From Betaproteobacteria bacterium (GTDB taxonomy: Bacteria; Bdellovibrionota_B; Oligoflexia; Silvanigrellales; Silvanigrellaceae), in the NCBI GenBank assembly GCA_016868315.1, contig VGHE01000002.1, forward strand, positions 310,001-374,000: DNA of 64,000 bases, read 5' to 3'. The position numbers and the translations under genes are program-made. Positions within the stretch are counted from its first letter, which is position 1. Each line of letters begins with the position of its first letter. The notes beneath the pieces are model-generated. The model saw only the letters and a list, made by a program, of their open reading frames with translations. It was not told the origin of the DNA and did not search any database. Below, piece after piece: positions 43,636 to 53,649 of the stretch.

Positions 43636-45123
43636 TCAATCGCGCCCGCGGAGTTTGGGATCAAATGCATCGCGCAGTGCGTCACCCAGGGTGTAGAAGG
43701 CCAACAAAGTTGCAGCCAGAATACTCGCTGGAAGGAAGAACTGAGCGGGATATTGCTGGAAGTGAGCAGCGGCATCTTGAAGCACAGTACCCCAGGTGGC
43801 CATGGGGGCTTCAACACCCAAGCCAAACAGGGAGAGGAAGGCTTCAGATGTAATGATGCGCGGGATCTGAGCCGACCACATTACGATAATGATGCCCAAA
43901 AGGTTCGGAGCAACGTGTCTGAAAATGATGGACATGAGGGGTGCGCCCAACAAGCGGCTCGCATGCACGAATTCAATTTCACGCAAGCGCAGCACTTCGC
44001 CACGCAGCACGCGCGCGTAGCCAGTCCAGGAGAAAGCACACAGTGCGATCACAAGGCTGCCTACACCTTTGCCCAAGGCCACTTGGATAAGGATGAGAAG
44101 CAGAAGTTCAGGAAGTGTGTCGAGAATTTCAACGATGCGCATGAGGATCATGTCGACCTTGCCGCCCATCAAACCGGAGATCGCACCGTAGCACAACCCG
44201 ATGAGCAGTGAGACCGTTGGAACCAGAAGTGCGAGGAAGAAGTCGATGCGTGTACCGGTGATCATGCGAGCAAGAATGTCGCGACCAAGTGCATCGGTTC
44301 CGAAGAGGTGTGCATGCCCACGGATGGTTTCGCCGACCTGGGCATCGGCCTTAAGTGCCTGAGCATCGGCAAGAGAGATGGTCTGAACGAGTGAGGCCTG
44401 AAGCGCTTCTGCGCGCTCGGAAACGGTTTCTTCCTGTGTATTGGGGTCGAGCACATAGGCGACCACCGAGTAAATGTATTGCTCCGCAGGGTTCAGCCCC
44501 GAGCTGTCGGTGTAGGTGGTTTGAGCAGGGTTGCTGATGGTAGCGACCTGGAGACCGCGCATGCCCGCATCCGTGACCACGTCCTCAATGCTGATAGGCT
44601 GTCCAGAAACCACTGTGCGGTAGATTTGATATCCGGAAACACCGCGGACGGGATTCCAGCTCATCGTAACACCATTGACAGTCGCCTGACCCACCACAGC
44701 AAATGCGCTGGGGGGAGTCAGTTCGCCACTCTTCAGAAGTGGAGCGGTGAAGTCGTAGGTTTCATCGACTTTATCATCCATGAACTGTGGCGCGTCTTCG
44801 ATGACAAGAACAGGTTTACCAAGCGTTGGGCCTTGGTTGATGAAGTTCAGGTTCTGGCTGTTCTCGTAGGGTGTGCCATCGCTTGTGTTTGGGAAGAACC
44901 AAGGCCCGACAACACCAACGAGCGCCACGAACACAATGAGCGCAAGCGCAAAAACGGCAATGCGATTTCTAGAAAGTCGAATCAGTGCGTCTTTCCAGTA
45001 GCCAACGACAGGACGGCTGAGCTGCTCGGCTGCTGCACCCTGCGCCGGCTGCGGCGTGAAGAGACGCGCATCGGAGAGTTCATCGGCCGTCAATTCGTGC
45101 GGAGAGAGGTTGTTGTTTTTCAT
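43636..45123 (-). CDS. oppC: Oligopeptide permease OppC with periplasmic FN3-like insert
   Basis: 495 residues against ~300 for typical OppC. TM1 lies at about 54-75. The usual core restarts at HLFGTDALGRD (272-282) and runs through the EAA-type loop (GAPLMSIIFRHVAPN) to the C-terminus. The ~195 residues between TM1 and the core lie outside the membrane. They include a fibronectin type III-like segment (about 138-244: SAFAVVGQATVNGVTMSW, GVSGYQIYRT, EQYIYSVVAYV). The gene starts 15 bases after the oppB stop. ATG start. Confidence 0.93.
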   Translation of the reverse strand: MKNNNLSPHELTADELSDARLFTPQPAQGAAAEQLSRPVVGYWKDALIRLSRNRIAVFALALIVFVALVGVVGPWFFPNTSDGTPYENSQNLNFINQGPTLGKPVLVIEDAPQFMDDKVDETYDFTAPLLKSGELTPPSAFAVVGQATVNGVTMSWNPVRGVSGYQIYRTVVSGQPISIEDVVTDAGMRGLQVATISNPAQTTYTDSSGLNPAEQYIYSVVAYVLDPNTQEETVSERAEALQASLVQTISLADAQALKADAQVGETIRGHAHLFGTDALGRDILARMITGTRIDFFLALLVPTVSLLIGLCYGAISGLMGGKVDMILMRIVEILDTLPELLLLILIQVALGKGVGSLVIALCAFSWTGYARVLRGEVLRLREIEFVHASRLLGAPLMSIIFRHVAPNLLGIIIVMWSAQIPRIITSEAFLSLFGLGVEAPMATWGTVLQDAAAHFQQYPAQFFLPASILAATLLAFYTLGDALRDAFDPKLRGRD

Positions 45124-45138
45124 GGCGTGCTTTCCTTT

Positions 45139-46092
45139 TCAGCCGACACGGATGCGTGGGTCAATCACGCCGTAGAGGATGTCAGTGATGAGATTCATAA
45201 TGATCAGGAAGCCTCCGAAAAACACAGTCAGACCCATGATCACGTTGTAGTCGGAGTTTTGGATGGAGGTCATGTAGGCGCGGCCGAGGCCGGGAATACC
45301 AAACACACCCTCGATAATGAGCGATCCCGACATGGTGAAAACCAAGATGGGAAAGATAATTGAGATGATGGGGAGAATGGCGTTGCGGATTTGGTGCATA
45401 ACGACCAAACGAGCCAACGACACTCCCTTGGCCTTTGCGGTTTTCACGTACTCGGAGAAACCGACTTCGATCATCTGGCTCTTCAGCATTCGGGTGATGG
45501 AGGCAATGATTCCGAGCGAGAGCGTAATGGATGGCATGATGAAATCGCGTGGTTCGCCCCAACCCGCAGGACGCAACCAGGTGTCTGGATTAAAGCCCAA
45601 TTGGGTGAGCGGATAGACCGCAAGACTGTATTGAAAAATGAATGCAAACAAGAACGACGGGAGCGAGATTCCAGCAACGCAGAGGAACATCGCAAAACGG
45701 TCGATAACGCTGTTACGGTAAAGAGCAGCGATAATTCCGAGCGCAATACCGGTTGTCACACCAATCAGAACGGAAACGATCCCAACTCCAGCACTGACAG
45801 GAAATTGTTCACGGATAATATCGTTCACTTCACGTCCGACGGTGCGGAAGCTTGTTCCAAAATCGCCATGAATAAAAATACGCGAGAGCTGCAGAAAATA
45901 TTGCTGGTGCAGAGGCTTGTCGAGGCCATAACGCTGCTCAAGGTTTCTGCGCGTCTCTTCCGGAATTTCCTTTGTGCGCATAAGAGGGTCACCCGGCACG
46001 GCACGCATGAGGAAAAATGTGAGTGTGAAGAGGGTCAGCAGCGTAATCACTGCAAGGAAAAGACGTTGGAGAATAAAGCGCAGCAGGCGCAT
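45139..46092 (-). CDS. oppB: Oligopeptide permease OppB
   Basis: 317 residues, six transmembrane helices in the standard OppB/DppB pattern. It starts RFILQRLFLAVITLLTLFTLTF, then RAVPGDP. The cytoplasmic EAA-type loop (YVKTAKAKGVSLARLVVMHQIRNA) contacts the ATPases. The end FGIPGLGRAYMTSIQNSDYNVIMG and DILYGVIDPRIR matches the family. First gene of oppBCDF; oppA lies about 300 bases upstream behind a terminator. Confidence 0.96.
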   Translation of the reverse strand: MRLLRFILQRLFLAVITLLTLFTLTFFLMRAVPGDPLMRTKEIPEETRRNLEQRYGLDKPLHQQYFLQLSRIFIHGDFGTSFRTVGREVNDIIREQFPVSAGVGIVSVLIGVTTGIALGIIAALYRNSVIDRFAMFLCVAGISLPSFLFAFIFQYSLAVYPLTQLGFNPDTWLRPAGWGEPRDFIMPSITLSLGIIASITRMLKSQMIEVGFSEYVKTAKAKGVSLARLVVMHQIRNAILPIISIIFPILVFTMSGSLIIEGVFGIPGLGRAYMTSIQNSDYNVIMGLTVFFGGFLIIMNLITDILYGVIDPRIRVG

Positions 46093-46354
46093 CGAAATTT
46101 TCCTCTACTAAACAGATGAGGCGAAAGGGGAAGCCCGAATCTCCTGATTTGCCAAACTCGCTTTCAGAGTTCTTTGGCAAAGAGAAGGACTTTTGCCACG
46201 TCTTCAACCTCTGGTCAAGCAGCCCCGCTTTCAATAAAGATTAATTAAATTAGATATTTATAAGTTTAGTTGATTGAGCAGAAATGCCTCGTGTGTGGGT
46301 GGGCGGAGCCGTAATTTAAGGCGTTTTTTTATTGCCTTGTAACACCCTCAGGGC
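46093..46354 (-). promoter_or_regulatory. oppA-oppB intergenic region, probable second promoter
   Basis: About 300 bases separate the oppA stop from oppB. After the oppA terminator there is a strongly AT-rich block (46230-46280, rich in TTAATTAAAT and ATATTTATAAG) that could hold a promoter for oppBCDF. No -35/-10 pair can be assigned with confidence. Confidence 0.35.
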
Positions 46355-46381
46355 AAAAAAAAGCCCCGCAGGGCGGGGCTT
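46355..46381 (-). terminator. Intrinsic terminator after oppA
   Basis: On the minus strand: AAGCCCCG, 5-base loop, CGGGGCTT, then eight T residues. It begins 9 bases after the oppA stop and precedes oppB, so it separates oppA from oppBCDF. Confidence 0.92.
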
Positions 46382-46389
46382 CGATTTGG

Positions 46390-48063
46390 TCACTTCTTGG
46401 CAGAAGCTCCTGACCAGGAGGCGAACCGGAAGTCCGGGTCTTGGCCAACCTGGTTGCGCCGCACGCCCTGCAGGCCTTCGGCCAACAGGTATGCACGACC
46501 TCTTTGAATGATGGGCACAATGGCGGAGTCGGTTACGACCAGCATCTTTTCAGCTTCCTGGAAAAGCTTGACTCGCTCAGCCATGCTCCCCGAACGCTGT
46601 GCCTTTGTGATGAGCTCATCGAATGCTTTGTTAGAGTACCCGCCATGGTTGTTGCCGTTGGTGGTCATGAACAGATCCATGAAGGTCATAGCGTCGAGGT
46701 AGTCAGGACCCCATCCTGCAGAAACAATGTCGAACTGGCCATCACGCTGTTTTTGAAGACGGGTTTTGAAGGGCACGCTGTCGATTTTAACGTCTGTTCC
46801 GAACACGTTCTTGAGCAGTGCCTGAAGGTACTCAGACTCCTTCTTGGCGTTGGGAGAGTCGCCTGCGAGAATCGAGAACGGTGGAACTTTGCTCTGCTTG
46901 GTTTCAGCCAGATATTCCTTGATGAGTTTCTTGGCACCGGCGATGTCGCCGTCGCGGTAGTTCAGGGCTGCTTCTTGGCGGTATGTTCTGTTCACGCCGG
47001 GCATGTAGTCGGGCACCAAACCAAAGGCGGGTTTGTCGCCTGGAACGCCGGTGACCTTGCTGATGTACTCGCGGCGGCTGATGGCCGTGCGCAGTGCTTG
47101 GCGCAGTTTTTTGTTTTCGAAGAGTTTGCCTGAGCGCTGATTCATTTCAAGGAAAAACACGCCACCATCGGCATAGGTCTTGACCTGAAGGCGCTCGCGC
47201 TGAGCCGTTTCAAGACGCTCTTTGTCGAGACCGGTCATGTCGAGGCCGCCGGTTCTGAAGTTGTTGAACGCAGCTCCTACATCTTTGAGCATCACAGGAG
47301 CCTCGATGGCGCGCAACTTGATAGCTGCAGCATTCCAGTAGGTCGAGGCCTTTTCCATGCGCATGCTTGTTTCTTTTTTCCAAGACACCAACTTGAATGG
47401 GCCGTTGCCAATGATGGTATCAACGTTGGTTGCAAATTTATCGCCATTCTTTTCGACGATATCTTTGCGCACGGGGAAGAACGCTTGGAAAGCCATCAGT
47501 GACTTGAAGAACGCGACCGGGTTTTCAAGCTTCACAACGAACGTGGAATCGTTGGTTGCTTTGGCGCCGAGTTCGCCGACGGGCTTCTTCTTTTTGATGA
47601 TTTCGGCGGCGTTGGCGATTTGTGCGGTTTCTGCAATGAATGCGTATTCGCTTGCAAATGCAGGATCAACCAAACGTTGGAAAGCGTATTCGAAATCCTT
47701 GGCCGTTACCTTCTTGCCGTCATGCCATTTTGCATTGGGGCGAATGGTGAACGTGTAGGTCTTGCCGGAGTCGCTTACAGCAACATTGCTTGCCGCACCG
47801 GGGACGATGTTTCCGTTTTTGTCGGTGGTCATCAAGCCTTCAAAGAGGTGCCCAAGCCAGAAGTACGAGACGGAGTCCACACCTTTGTTGGGATCCATGC
47901 TCGGTGGTTCGTCGCCCATGTTCAAGAAAACTTCTTGGTTGTTGCGACGGTCTGCTTGGGTGTTTTGCTGCGCCTGCGCATTCATCGATACGAAAAGTGT
48001 TGCTGAAGCGAACGCAGTGGCAATCACGGACTTCATGTTGCCAGAAGCTTTGCTGAAAAACAT
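46390..48063 (-). CDS. oppA: Oligopeptide-binding protein OppA (SBP family 5)
   Basis: 557 residues. A Sec signal peptide ends near MNAQAQ, with no lipobox, so it is a soluble periplasmic binding protein. Family 5 signature GDEPPSMDPNKG near residue 50, KWHDGKKVTAKDFEYAFQRLVDP, then the C-terminal lobe (GPDYLDAMTFMDLF, NNHGGYSNKAFDELI). ATG with GAGGAG upstream. Delivers peptides to OppBC. First gene of the opp locus and separated from it by a terminator, which would give OppA in excess of the membrane parts. Confidence 0.95.
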   Translation of the reverse strand: MFFSKASGNMKSVIATAFASATLFVSMNAQAQQNTQADRRNNQEVFLNMGDEPPSMDPNKGVDSVSYFWLGHLFEGLMTTDKNGNIVPGAASNVAVSDSGKTYTFTIRPNAKWHDGKKVTAKDFEYAFQRLVDPAFASEYAFIAETAQIANAAEIIKKKKPVGELGAKATNDSTFVVKLENPVAFFKSLMAFQAFFPVRKDIVEKNGDKFATNVDTIIGNGPFKLVSWKKETSMRMEKASTYWNAAAIKLRAIEAPVMLKDVGAAFNNFRTGGLDMTGLDKERLETAQRERLQVKTYADGGVFFLEMNQRSGKLFENKKLRQALRTAISRREYISKVTGVPGDKPAFGLVPDYMPGVNRTYRQEAALNYRDGDIAGAKKLIKEYLAETKQSKVPPFSILAGDSPNAKKESEYLQALLKNVFGTDVKIDSVPFKTRLQKQRDGQFDIVSAGWGPDYLDAMTFMDLFMTTNGNNHGGYSNKAFDELITKAQRSGSMAERVKLFQEAEKMLVVTDSAIVPIIQRGRAYLLAEGLQGVRRNQVGQDPDFRFASWSGASAKK

Positions 48064-48156
48064 TGATGACTCCTCATGGCCTGAAAAAGCGAGAGAACCT
48101 AAGGCCTCTCGCCTCTACATGATTTTGGCCAGCGAGGCAATTTTCGCGCCCTCAGC

Positions 48157-48765
48157 TCAGGCGGTGTGAGCCAGTGAACGTGGTGCTGCATCCGTGCCAA
48201 TTTCACCAGAATTCGGGTCGGCCTCGGGAGCAGGTGCAGGTGCGGGCGGAGGCAGTGGGACTTCCGCGTTGGTTTTTGTGTCTTCAGAGCCGCCGGAGTA
48301 GGGTACAAAGTTTTCAGGAGAACCGTGCTTGGCGATGAACTGCTCAAGAGCAAGTCTTTGCTCAGGGGCAATTTGTACAATTCGTACTCCGAATCCTGAG
48401 ACGGTGCCCTCCACGAGACGAGCAATTTTGCACAGGCAGCGCAGCTCATGAAGCTCCTCATTGCCATGCGCTTGGAGATGCACGGTGGCTTCGAGCAGTG
48501 TGCTTTGAACCATGAATGGGTAACGGCGGTGATCGGAGCACAACACGAACATCCCCGTTGCCGAAAGATCCTTGGTCAGGAAGTGGTATTCATTACCCGT
48601 TCCCAGACTTCTTAAGCTGACGTTAAGTTTCTGCGCGATACGCAAGTTGTCGATGCGTTTGGGCGGCGCACCTTTTTTTTCGTCCTTCTTCTTCAGAAGA
48701 TTGTTGCCCGCGGCTTCTTTTTTGTCGATTTCTACTTCTGATTTCTTTTTAGCCCAAAACGCCAT
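48157..48765 (-). CDS. PilZ domain protein
   Basis: 202 residues. A Lys/Glu-rich start (about 1-35), a PilZ domain (about 40-140) with DLSATGMF and GFGVRIVQ, and a Pro/Ala-rich tail. The c-di-GMP RxxxR arm reads RIAQK, so the second Arg is Lys. Diverges from ruvA. It lies 93 bases after the oppA start region on the same strand but upstream of nothing that explains its role. Confidence 0.8.
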   Translation of the reverse strand: MAFWAKKKSEVEIDKKEAAGNNLLKKKDEKKGAPPKRIDNLRIAQKLNVSLRSLGTGNEYHFLTKDLSATGMFVLCSDHRRYPFMVQSTLLEATVHLQAHGNEELHELRCLCKIARLVEGTVSGFGVRIVQIAPEQRLALEQFIAKHGSPENFVPYSGGSEDTKTNAEVPLPPPAPAPAPEADPNSGEIGTDAAPRSLAHTA

Positions 48766-48893
48766 GGTGAGTTGCCTCCACGCTGCTTACTTTTGTTATC
48801 GGCACTCCAGCGGCAAAGGTAAGGGCTGCATTGTGTTGGCGATTTGACGGAGTTCGCCGCATCCGGTAGCTCTGAATGCAGGAGGCTCCGTGC

Positions 48894-49580
48894 ATGATAG
48901 GCAAACTCAGCGGCACACTCGTTGAAAAGTCGAGTGATTGCATTGTTTTGGATGTGAACGGTGTGGGTTACGAGGTTCAGGTACCGGCATCAACCCTCTG
49001 CCGCATGCCCGCCCTCGGCGAATCCGTCAGTTTGTCGGTTCATACGCATGTGCGTGAAGACTCGCTCCGGCTCTTCGGTTTCGTCTCCCGTGCCGACCGC
49101 ACGGTTTTCGAAATGCTTGTGAGTGTGACTGGAGTTGGCCCAAAGCTTGCTCTGGCTCTGATGGGTCCGTTCGAAGGTGTAGAACTCTGTCGTGCCATTA
49201 TCGATGAAAATCTCGCAGCACTGACCTCCGTTCCCGGAGTGGGAGCGCGCACTGCCGAGCGCCTCGCGCTTGAGTTGCGCACTAAAGCACAGAAAGTCAT
49301 GGCTGCACTGCAAAGCACCGAAGCGTTCGACCTGCTCAAGGGCAAGGCAACGACCACATCAACGATGCCTCTTTTTGCTGAATCGCGCTGGGTTCAAACT
49401 TCGGTTATTGAAGACGTCCGCAGTGCACTGCAAAATCTTGGATACAAAGACAAGCAAATCGGCGAGCTCGTTCAAGGGCTGGAGAAGCGCCAGTCTGCGG
49501 GCGAGGAAATCATTCTTGAAGTTGCTCTCAAGGAAGCATTGAAGCAACTTTCTGGACATCTTTTGGGGCGCACCAAGTGA
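48894..49580 (+). CDS. ruvA: Holliday junction branch migration protein RuvA
   Basis: 228 residues from ATG 48894; AGGAGG lies upstream and the family start MIGKLSG follows. OB-fold N-terminus (GVGYEVQVP), helix-hairpin-helix pairs SVTGVGPKLAL and SVPGVGARTAERLALEL, then a linker and the C-terminal RuvB-binding domain (DVRSALQNLGY). Tetramer binding the four-way junction. Its stop overlaps the ruvB GTG. ruvC is not in this neighbourhood. Confidence 0.97.
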   Translation: MIGKLSGTLVEKSSDCIVLDVNGVGYEVQVPASTLCRMPALGESVSLSVHTHVREDSLRLFGFVSRADRTVFEMLVSVTGVGPKLALALMGPFEGVELCRAIIDENLAALTSVPGVGARTAERLALELRTKAQKVMAALQSTEAFDLLKGKATTTSTMPLFAESRWVQTSVIEDVRSALQNLGYKDKQIGELVQGLEKRQSAGEEIILEVALKEALKQLSGHLLGRTK

Positions 49581-50605
49581 CCGAACAAGATCACGTTGTC
49601 TTCACTGAATTTGCGCGCAGCGCCGATGCGTTTGAAAACGAACGCACCGACCTGAGGCCGCGCACATTCGATGAATACCCTGGTCAGGAACGTGTCGTTG
49701 AAAATCTCAAAATATACACGCAGGCAGCCCGTTTGCGCGGCAAAATGCTTGATCACGTGCTTTTGCATGGGCCACCAGGACTTGGTAAAACAACTCTGGC
49801 AGGAATTATTGCGCAGACCATGGACTGCTCCCTGAAAATCACCGCAGGTCCGGTGATTGAGCGTCCTGCAGACCTCATGGGGCTGTTGGCAAATCTTGAG
49901 TCAAATACGGTTCTTTTTATCGATGAAATTCACCGCCTGCCATCCCATGTGGAAGAAGTTTTGTATTCAGCAATGGAAGACGGACGCCTCGATGTCATGA
50001 TTGGTCAGGGTCCATCGGCTCGGTCGGTGAGTTTTGATCTGAAGCCTTTTACATTGATTGGTGCAACCACTCGTGCCGGTGCGTTGAGCGCTCCATTGCG
50101 CGATCGCTTTGGTATTGTTGAACATCTTGATTACTATTCAACGCAAAGTCTTGGCATCATTATTCGCCGCAGTGCCCGGCTGATGAATCTTATCCTCGAT
50201 GAGTCCGCTGCTCTTGTTCTTGCTGCGCGTTGCCGCGGCACGCCTCGTATTGCCAATATGCTTCTCAAACGTGTGATGGATTTTGCATTGGTGAATGGCA
50301 AACAGATCGTGGATGTTGAGGGTGTTGAATCCGCACTGAATCGCCTGGGTGTCGATGCGCGTGGGCTAGCGCGCATGGATCGCGAATTCCTCAGAATCAT
50401 GCGCGATCGCCACGACGGAGGACCTGTTGGTTTGGAGTCGATTGCGGCTGCGCTGCATGAAGAAAAAACAACTCTTGAAGACGTCTACGAGCCTTATCTT
50501 GTCTCGATTGGTTTCATCAATCGAACCCCGCGGGGGCGATCTCTTAGCGCAAGTGGCAGCGCTCACCTGAAAGAGACCGAGAGCCAATTCGGCGCATCAT
50601 TCTAA
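49577..50605 (+). CDS. ruvB: Holliday junction DNA helicase RuvB
   Basis: 342 residues, GTG start overlapping the ruvA stop (GTGA). AAA+ motor: RPRTFDEYPGQ, Walker A GPPGLGKTT, Walker B LFIDEIHRL, sensor 1 GATTRAGAL, arginine-finger region PLRDRFGI, and the C-terminal winged helix (PYLVSIGFINRTPRGR). Drives branch migration with RuvA. Confidence 0.98.
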   Translation: MTEQDHVVFTEFARSADAFENERTDLRPRTFDEYPGQERVVENLKIYTQAARLRGKMLDHVLLHGPPGLGKTTLAGIIAQTMDCSLKITAGPVIERPADLMGLLANLESNTVLFIDEIHRLPSHVEEVLYSAMEDGRLDVMIGQGPSARSVSFDLKPFTLIGATTRAGALSAPLRDRFGIVEHLDYYSTQSLGIIIRRSARLMNLILDESAALVLAARCRGTPRIANMLLKRVMDFALVNGKQIVDVEGVESALNRLGVDARGLARMDREFLRIMRDRHDGGPVGLESIAAALHEEKTTLEDVYEPYLVSIGFINRTPRGRSLSASGSAHLKETESQFGASF

Positions 50606-50613
50606 ATTCAGTT

Positions 50614-51219
50614 TCAGCGTTTTTCCGGTATTCCATTCCAGCGAAGACAGGCGGCACGACCGTATTTGCTAAGCTCTGTTGCTCGTGGCGTGTCGATTCC
50701 AAAAGTGCGTGCTGTTTGTGCCGGACGCACGAACACCACTGCTCGCCGACCGCCCCGCTCGCATGTGGGGAGCGCGGCGCGGGTCTCGCTTTCGGGGCGT
50801 GCCAGATCACTGAGCTCGACAAGTAGATTACGAATCTGAATTTCTGCACGCGGAGATTCGCCGGGCAGCTTCTTCTCGGCACCGCCGGTGATATCCAGGG
50901 TGGTTGAGGGCAGCTTTTCTGCGACCTCGGCTGGGGGAGGGTCAATCACGACAACGCTGAGCCCCAAAGCTTCCTCGAACTGGATGCCCGCCACTGTCGC
51001 CAGGATAGTGCCGTCATTGTAAAGGAATTTCTGAATTTTCCAGGTCATCAGGGAGTCTTCTTCACGCACGCTGCCGATTTCCGACGAGCTGAGCGGAACA
51101 TCCAGAACAACGGGCTGAGGGGTGGGCTCGGCAGCAAGGGCAACCCAGGGAAAGGCTGCAAGCAGGCTCAAAAGAGCCGCCCCTCGCAACTTTCTCGTTT
51201 GAGTCAAAACTCCGCGCAC
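50614..51219 (-). CDS. Exported protein of unknown function
   Basis: 201 residues, GTG start after AGGGGGA. N-terminal signal peptide (RKLRGAALLSLLAAFPWVALA, cleavage after ALA). The mature part has two cysteines, beta-type segments and no recognisable motif. Ends converging with ruvB (8 bases apart). Probably periplasmic. Confidence 0.65.
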   Translation of the reverse strand: MRGVLTQTRKLRGAALLSLLAAFPWVALAAEPTPQPVVLDVPLSSSEIGSVREEDSLMTWKIQKFLYNDGTILATVAGIQFEEALGLSVVVIDPPPAEVAEKLPSTTLDITGGAEKKLPGESPRAEIQIRNLLVELSDLARPESETRAALPTCERGGRRAVVFVRPAQTARTFGIDTPRATELSKYGRAACLRWNGIPEKR

Positions 51220-51349
51220 AAATCCCCCTGTTTCTGAGCCTCATGGGTTTGACGTGTGTCACTGAGGCGTGTCAGATGCTTGTATCGGAAGCCTCGGCAA
51301 GAACTGCAGGGGCTGAGCTCGTTGCAGAATTGGCGGAGTCGCTCACAGA

Positions 51350-53167
51350 ATGTCTCAATATGGCGTAGATCCAAGTTTGATTCGTAATTTTTGCATTATT
51401 GCCCATATCGACCATGGCAAGTCGACTCTCGCCGACCGGATCCTTGAGAAAACCGGTGCGGTAGCAGATCGCGAGAAGCAGGCTCAGATCCTCGATAGCA
51501 TGGAGCTCGAGCGTGAGCGTGGCATCACCATTAAAGCTCAAACAGCGACTCTCAATTACAAAGCGAATGATGGCAAAACCTACACGCTTAACCTGATTGA
51601 CACTCCCGGGCACGTCGACTTCACCTACGAGGTCAGCCGCAGTCTGAGTGCCTGCGAGGGCGCTTTGCTCGTTGTGGACGCGACTCAAGGGGTGGAAGCG
51701 CAGACGGTCGCCAACGTTTATTTGGCGATGGACAACAGCGTAGAAATTTTTCCAGTCATCAACAAAGTGGATTTGCCAAGTGCCGACTACCAGAAGGTTT
51801 GCGAACAAATCGAGGAAGAATTGGCCATCGATACGTCGACCGCAGTGCCTTGTAGTGCCAAGACCGGTCTTGGGGTCGAAAATATCCTTGAGAGCATCGT
51901 CAATAACATTCCAGCTCCGCCAGATAATCGTAAAGAGCCTCTCCGGGCGCTTATTTTTGATAGCTGGTTCGATAGCTATCAGGGCGTCATTGTGCTTGTG
52001 CGTGTTGTTGATGGAGCTGTGAAGGTTGGTGACCGCATCACAATGATGAGTTGTGGCAAAAGTTTTGAAGTTCAAAAAGTAGGTGTGATGTGCATCCGTG
52101 CTTTTCCGCGCGAAGTTCTCAGCGCTGGTGAAGTGGGCTACATCATTGCAAACGTAAAAGACGTTCGCGATACACGCGTGGGCGACACGATTTGTGCGGA
52201 AGGCTCAACAGTCGAACCGCTACCCGGTTTCAAAAAAGCCAAGCAAATGGTGTTCGCAGGGGTCTTTCCAGTTGAATCAAACCAATATGAAGCTCTGAAA
52301 GACGCCTTGGCCAAACTCACGTTGAACGATAGTTCGTTGAGCTACGAGCCGGAAACATCGGTTGCATTGGGATTTGGATTTCGGTGTGGTTTTCTCGGTC
52401 TGTTGCACATGGAGATTGTGCAGGAACGGCTTGAGCGTGAATACGGAATGAATCTTATTTTTACCGCGCCGACATGTGTTTATGAGGTCACAACCACCAA
52501 GGGCGAGCACCTGCGGGTCGACAACCCAGCTATGTTACCCCCAGCCACGAACATCGAAAAGTTTCTCGAGCCCGTTGTGATGGCCACTTTCCACCTGCCT
52601 CAGGAATATCTCGGAGCGGTGATGGGGCTCTTGTCTGAGCGTCGGGGCGTGCAGAAGAAAATGGACTACCTTTCGCAGAGTCGTGTGATGCTGCAGTACG
52701 AGCTCCCCTTGAATGAAATGGTGTTCGACTTCTTCGACAGGCTCAAGAGCGTTTCGCGCGGCTATGCTAGCATGGATTATGAGTTCCTCGACTACCGTGA
52801 GTCCGATCTCGTGAAGCTCGACGTGCTTGTGAACGCCGAGCCAGTCGATGCTTTATCCTGTATTGTTCACAGGTCGAGCGCATTCGAACGCGGTAAGTTG
52901 CTCGTGAAAAAGCTGCGCAAAGTTATCCCCCGCCAACAATTTGAAGTGCCGCTGCAGGCAGCTGTTGGCTCCAAGATTATTGCCCGCGAGACCCTCAGTG
53001 CACTGCGCAAAGATGTGACCGCCAAGTGCTATGGAGGCGATATCTCGCGTAAGCGTAAGCTGCTTGAAAAACAGAAAGAGGGTAAAAAGCGCATGAAGCA
53101 GGTGGGCTCAGTGGAAATTCCACAAGAAGCCTTCATGGCCATTCTGGATCTGTCCGATGTCGAATGA
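51350..53167 (+). CDS. lepA: Elongation factor 4 (LepA)
   Basis: 605 residues, normal length. G-domain motifs [10 protein letters not shown], the switch region [28 protein letters not shown], followed by the EF-G-like domains and the LepA-specific C-terminal domain ([51 protein letters not shown]). Ribosome-associated GTPase active in translation or initiation of 30S assembly. ATG with GGAG upstream. Confidence 0.98.
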   Translation: MSQYGVDPSLIRNFCIIAHIDHGKSTLADRILEKTGAVADREKQAQILDSMELERERGITIKAQTATLNYKANDGKTYTLNLIDTPGHVDFTYEVSRSLSACEGALLVVDATQGVEAQTVANVYLAMDNSVEIFPVINKVDLPSADYQKVCEQIEEELAIDTSTAVPCSAKTGLGVENILESIVNNIPAPPDNRKEPLRALIFDSWFDSYQGVIVLVRVVDGAVKVGDRITMMSCGKSFEVQKVGVMCIRAFPREVLSAGEVGYIIANVKDVRDTRVGDTICAEGSTVEPLPGFKKAKQMVFAGVFPVESNQYEALKDALAKLTLNDSSLSYEPETSVALGFGFRCGFLGLLHMEIVQERLEREYGMNLIFTAPTCVYEVTTTKGEHLRVDNPAMLPPATNIEKFLEPVVMATFHLPQEYLGAVMGLLSERRGVQKKMDYLSQSRVMLQYELPLNEMVFDFFDRLKSVSRGYASMDYEFLDYRESDLVKLDVLVNAEPVDALSCIVHRSSAFERGKLLVKKLRKVIPRQQFEVPLQAAVGSKIIARETLSALRKDVTAKCYGGDISRKRKLLEKQKEGKKRMKQVGSVEIPQEAFMAILDLSDVE

Positions 53168-53206
53168 TGAGCACTCCCCGGCTGTTGGGGAAAGCTGGAG
53201 TGTCTG

Positions 53207-53617
53207 ATGAATCTGTTGAAAAGAATCAGTGCAGTACGTGTTGTTGCCCTTAGTCTTCTGCTGGTTGTTTTGCTCGTTTCTACTTTTATGTGGCCAGTGG
53301 TGCGATTTATTTACCGTGAACGCACTTTTGCCGAGGCTGTGCGCAAATATTCTGCAACCTCCGGCGTTGCCATGACCGCAGACGACGACGTCCGCCAATA
53401 CCTTGTCAAGCTTGCCAAGCACCACAGGCTGGAACTGGGTGAAGGTGATGTGGAGATTGACTATCTGAATACCCCCGAGGTCTTTGGTGTTCCCAGCCGT
53501 ATCGGCTACACTCTGTCTGCGAAGATTGATTTTCATGGTGTGAGGCAGGTTCCGTTTGTGGCGCAGCGTTCTTTCGAGCTGCCGCAGCGCAATCGTCCGC
53601 AGCAGGAATCAAAGTAA
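53207..53617 (+). CDS. Single-pass membrane protein of unknown function
   Basis: 136 residues. A transmembrane helix at about 11-34 (VVALSLLLVVLLVSTFMWPVV) with basic flanks, then a soluble domain of mixed strands and helices. ATG after GGAGTG, 39 bases after lepA. In many bacteria a small membrane protein follows lepA; lepB usually follows in proteobacteria, but no signal peptidase motif is visible here. Probably extracytoplasmic C-terminus. Confidence 0.6.
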   Translation: MNLLKRISAVRVVALSLLLVVLLVSTFMWPVVRFIYRERTFAEAVRKYSATSGVAMTADDDVRQYLVKLAKHHRLELGEGDVEIDYLNTPEVFGVPSRIGYTLSAKIDFHGVRQVPFVAQRSFELPQRNRPQQESK

Positions 53618-53649
53618 ACCTGTCATGCGCAGCTCAGGTAGGAAAACAC

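Noticed and set aside
44479-45363. 294-codon plus-strand frame over oppC/oppB
   Set aside because: Antisense to clear permease genes, His/Asp-rich composition typical of a shadow frame.
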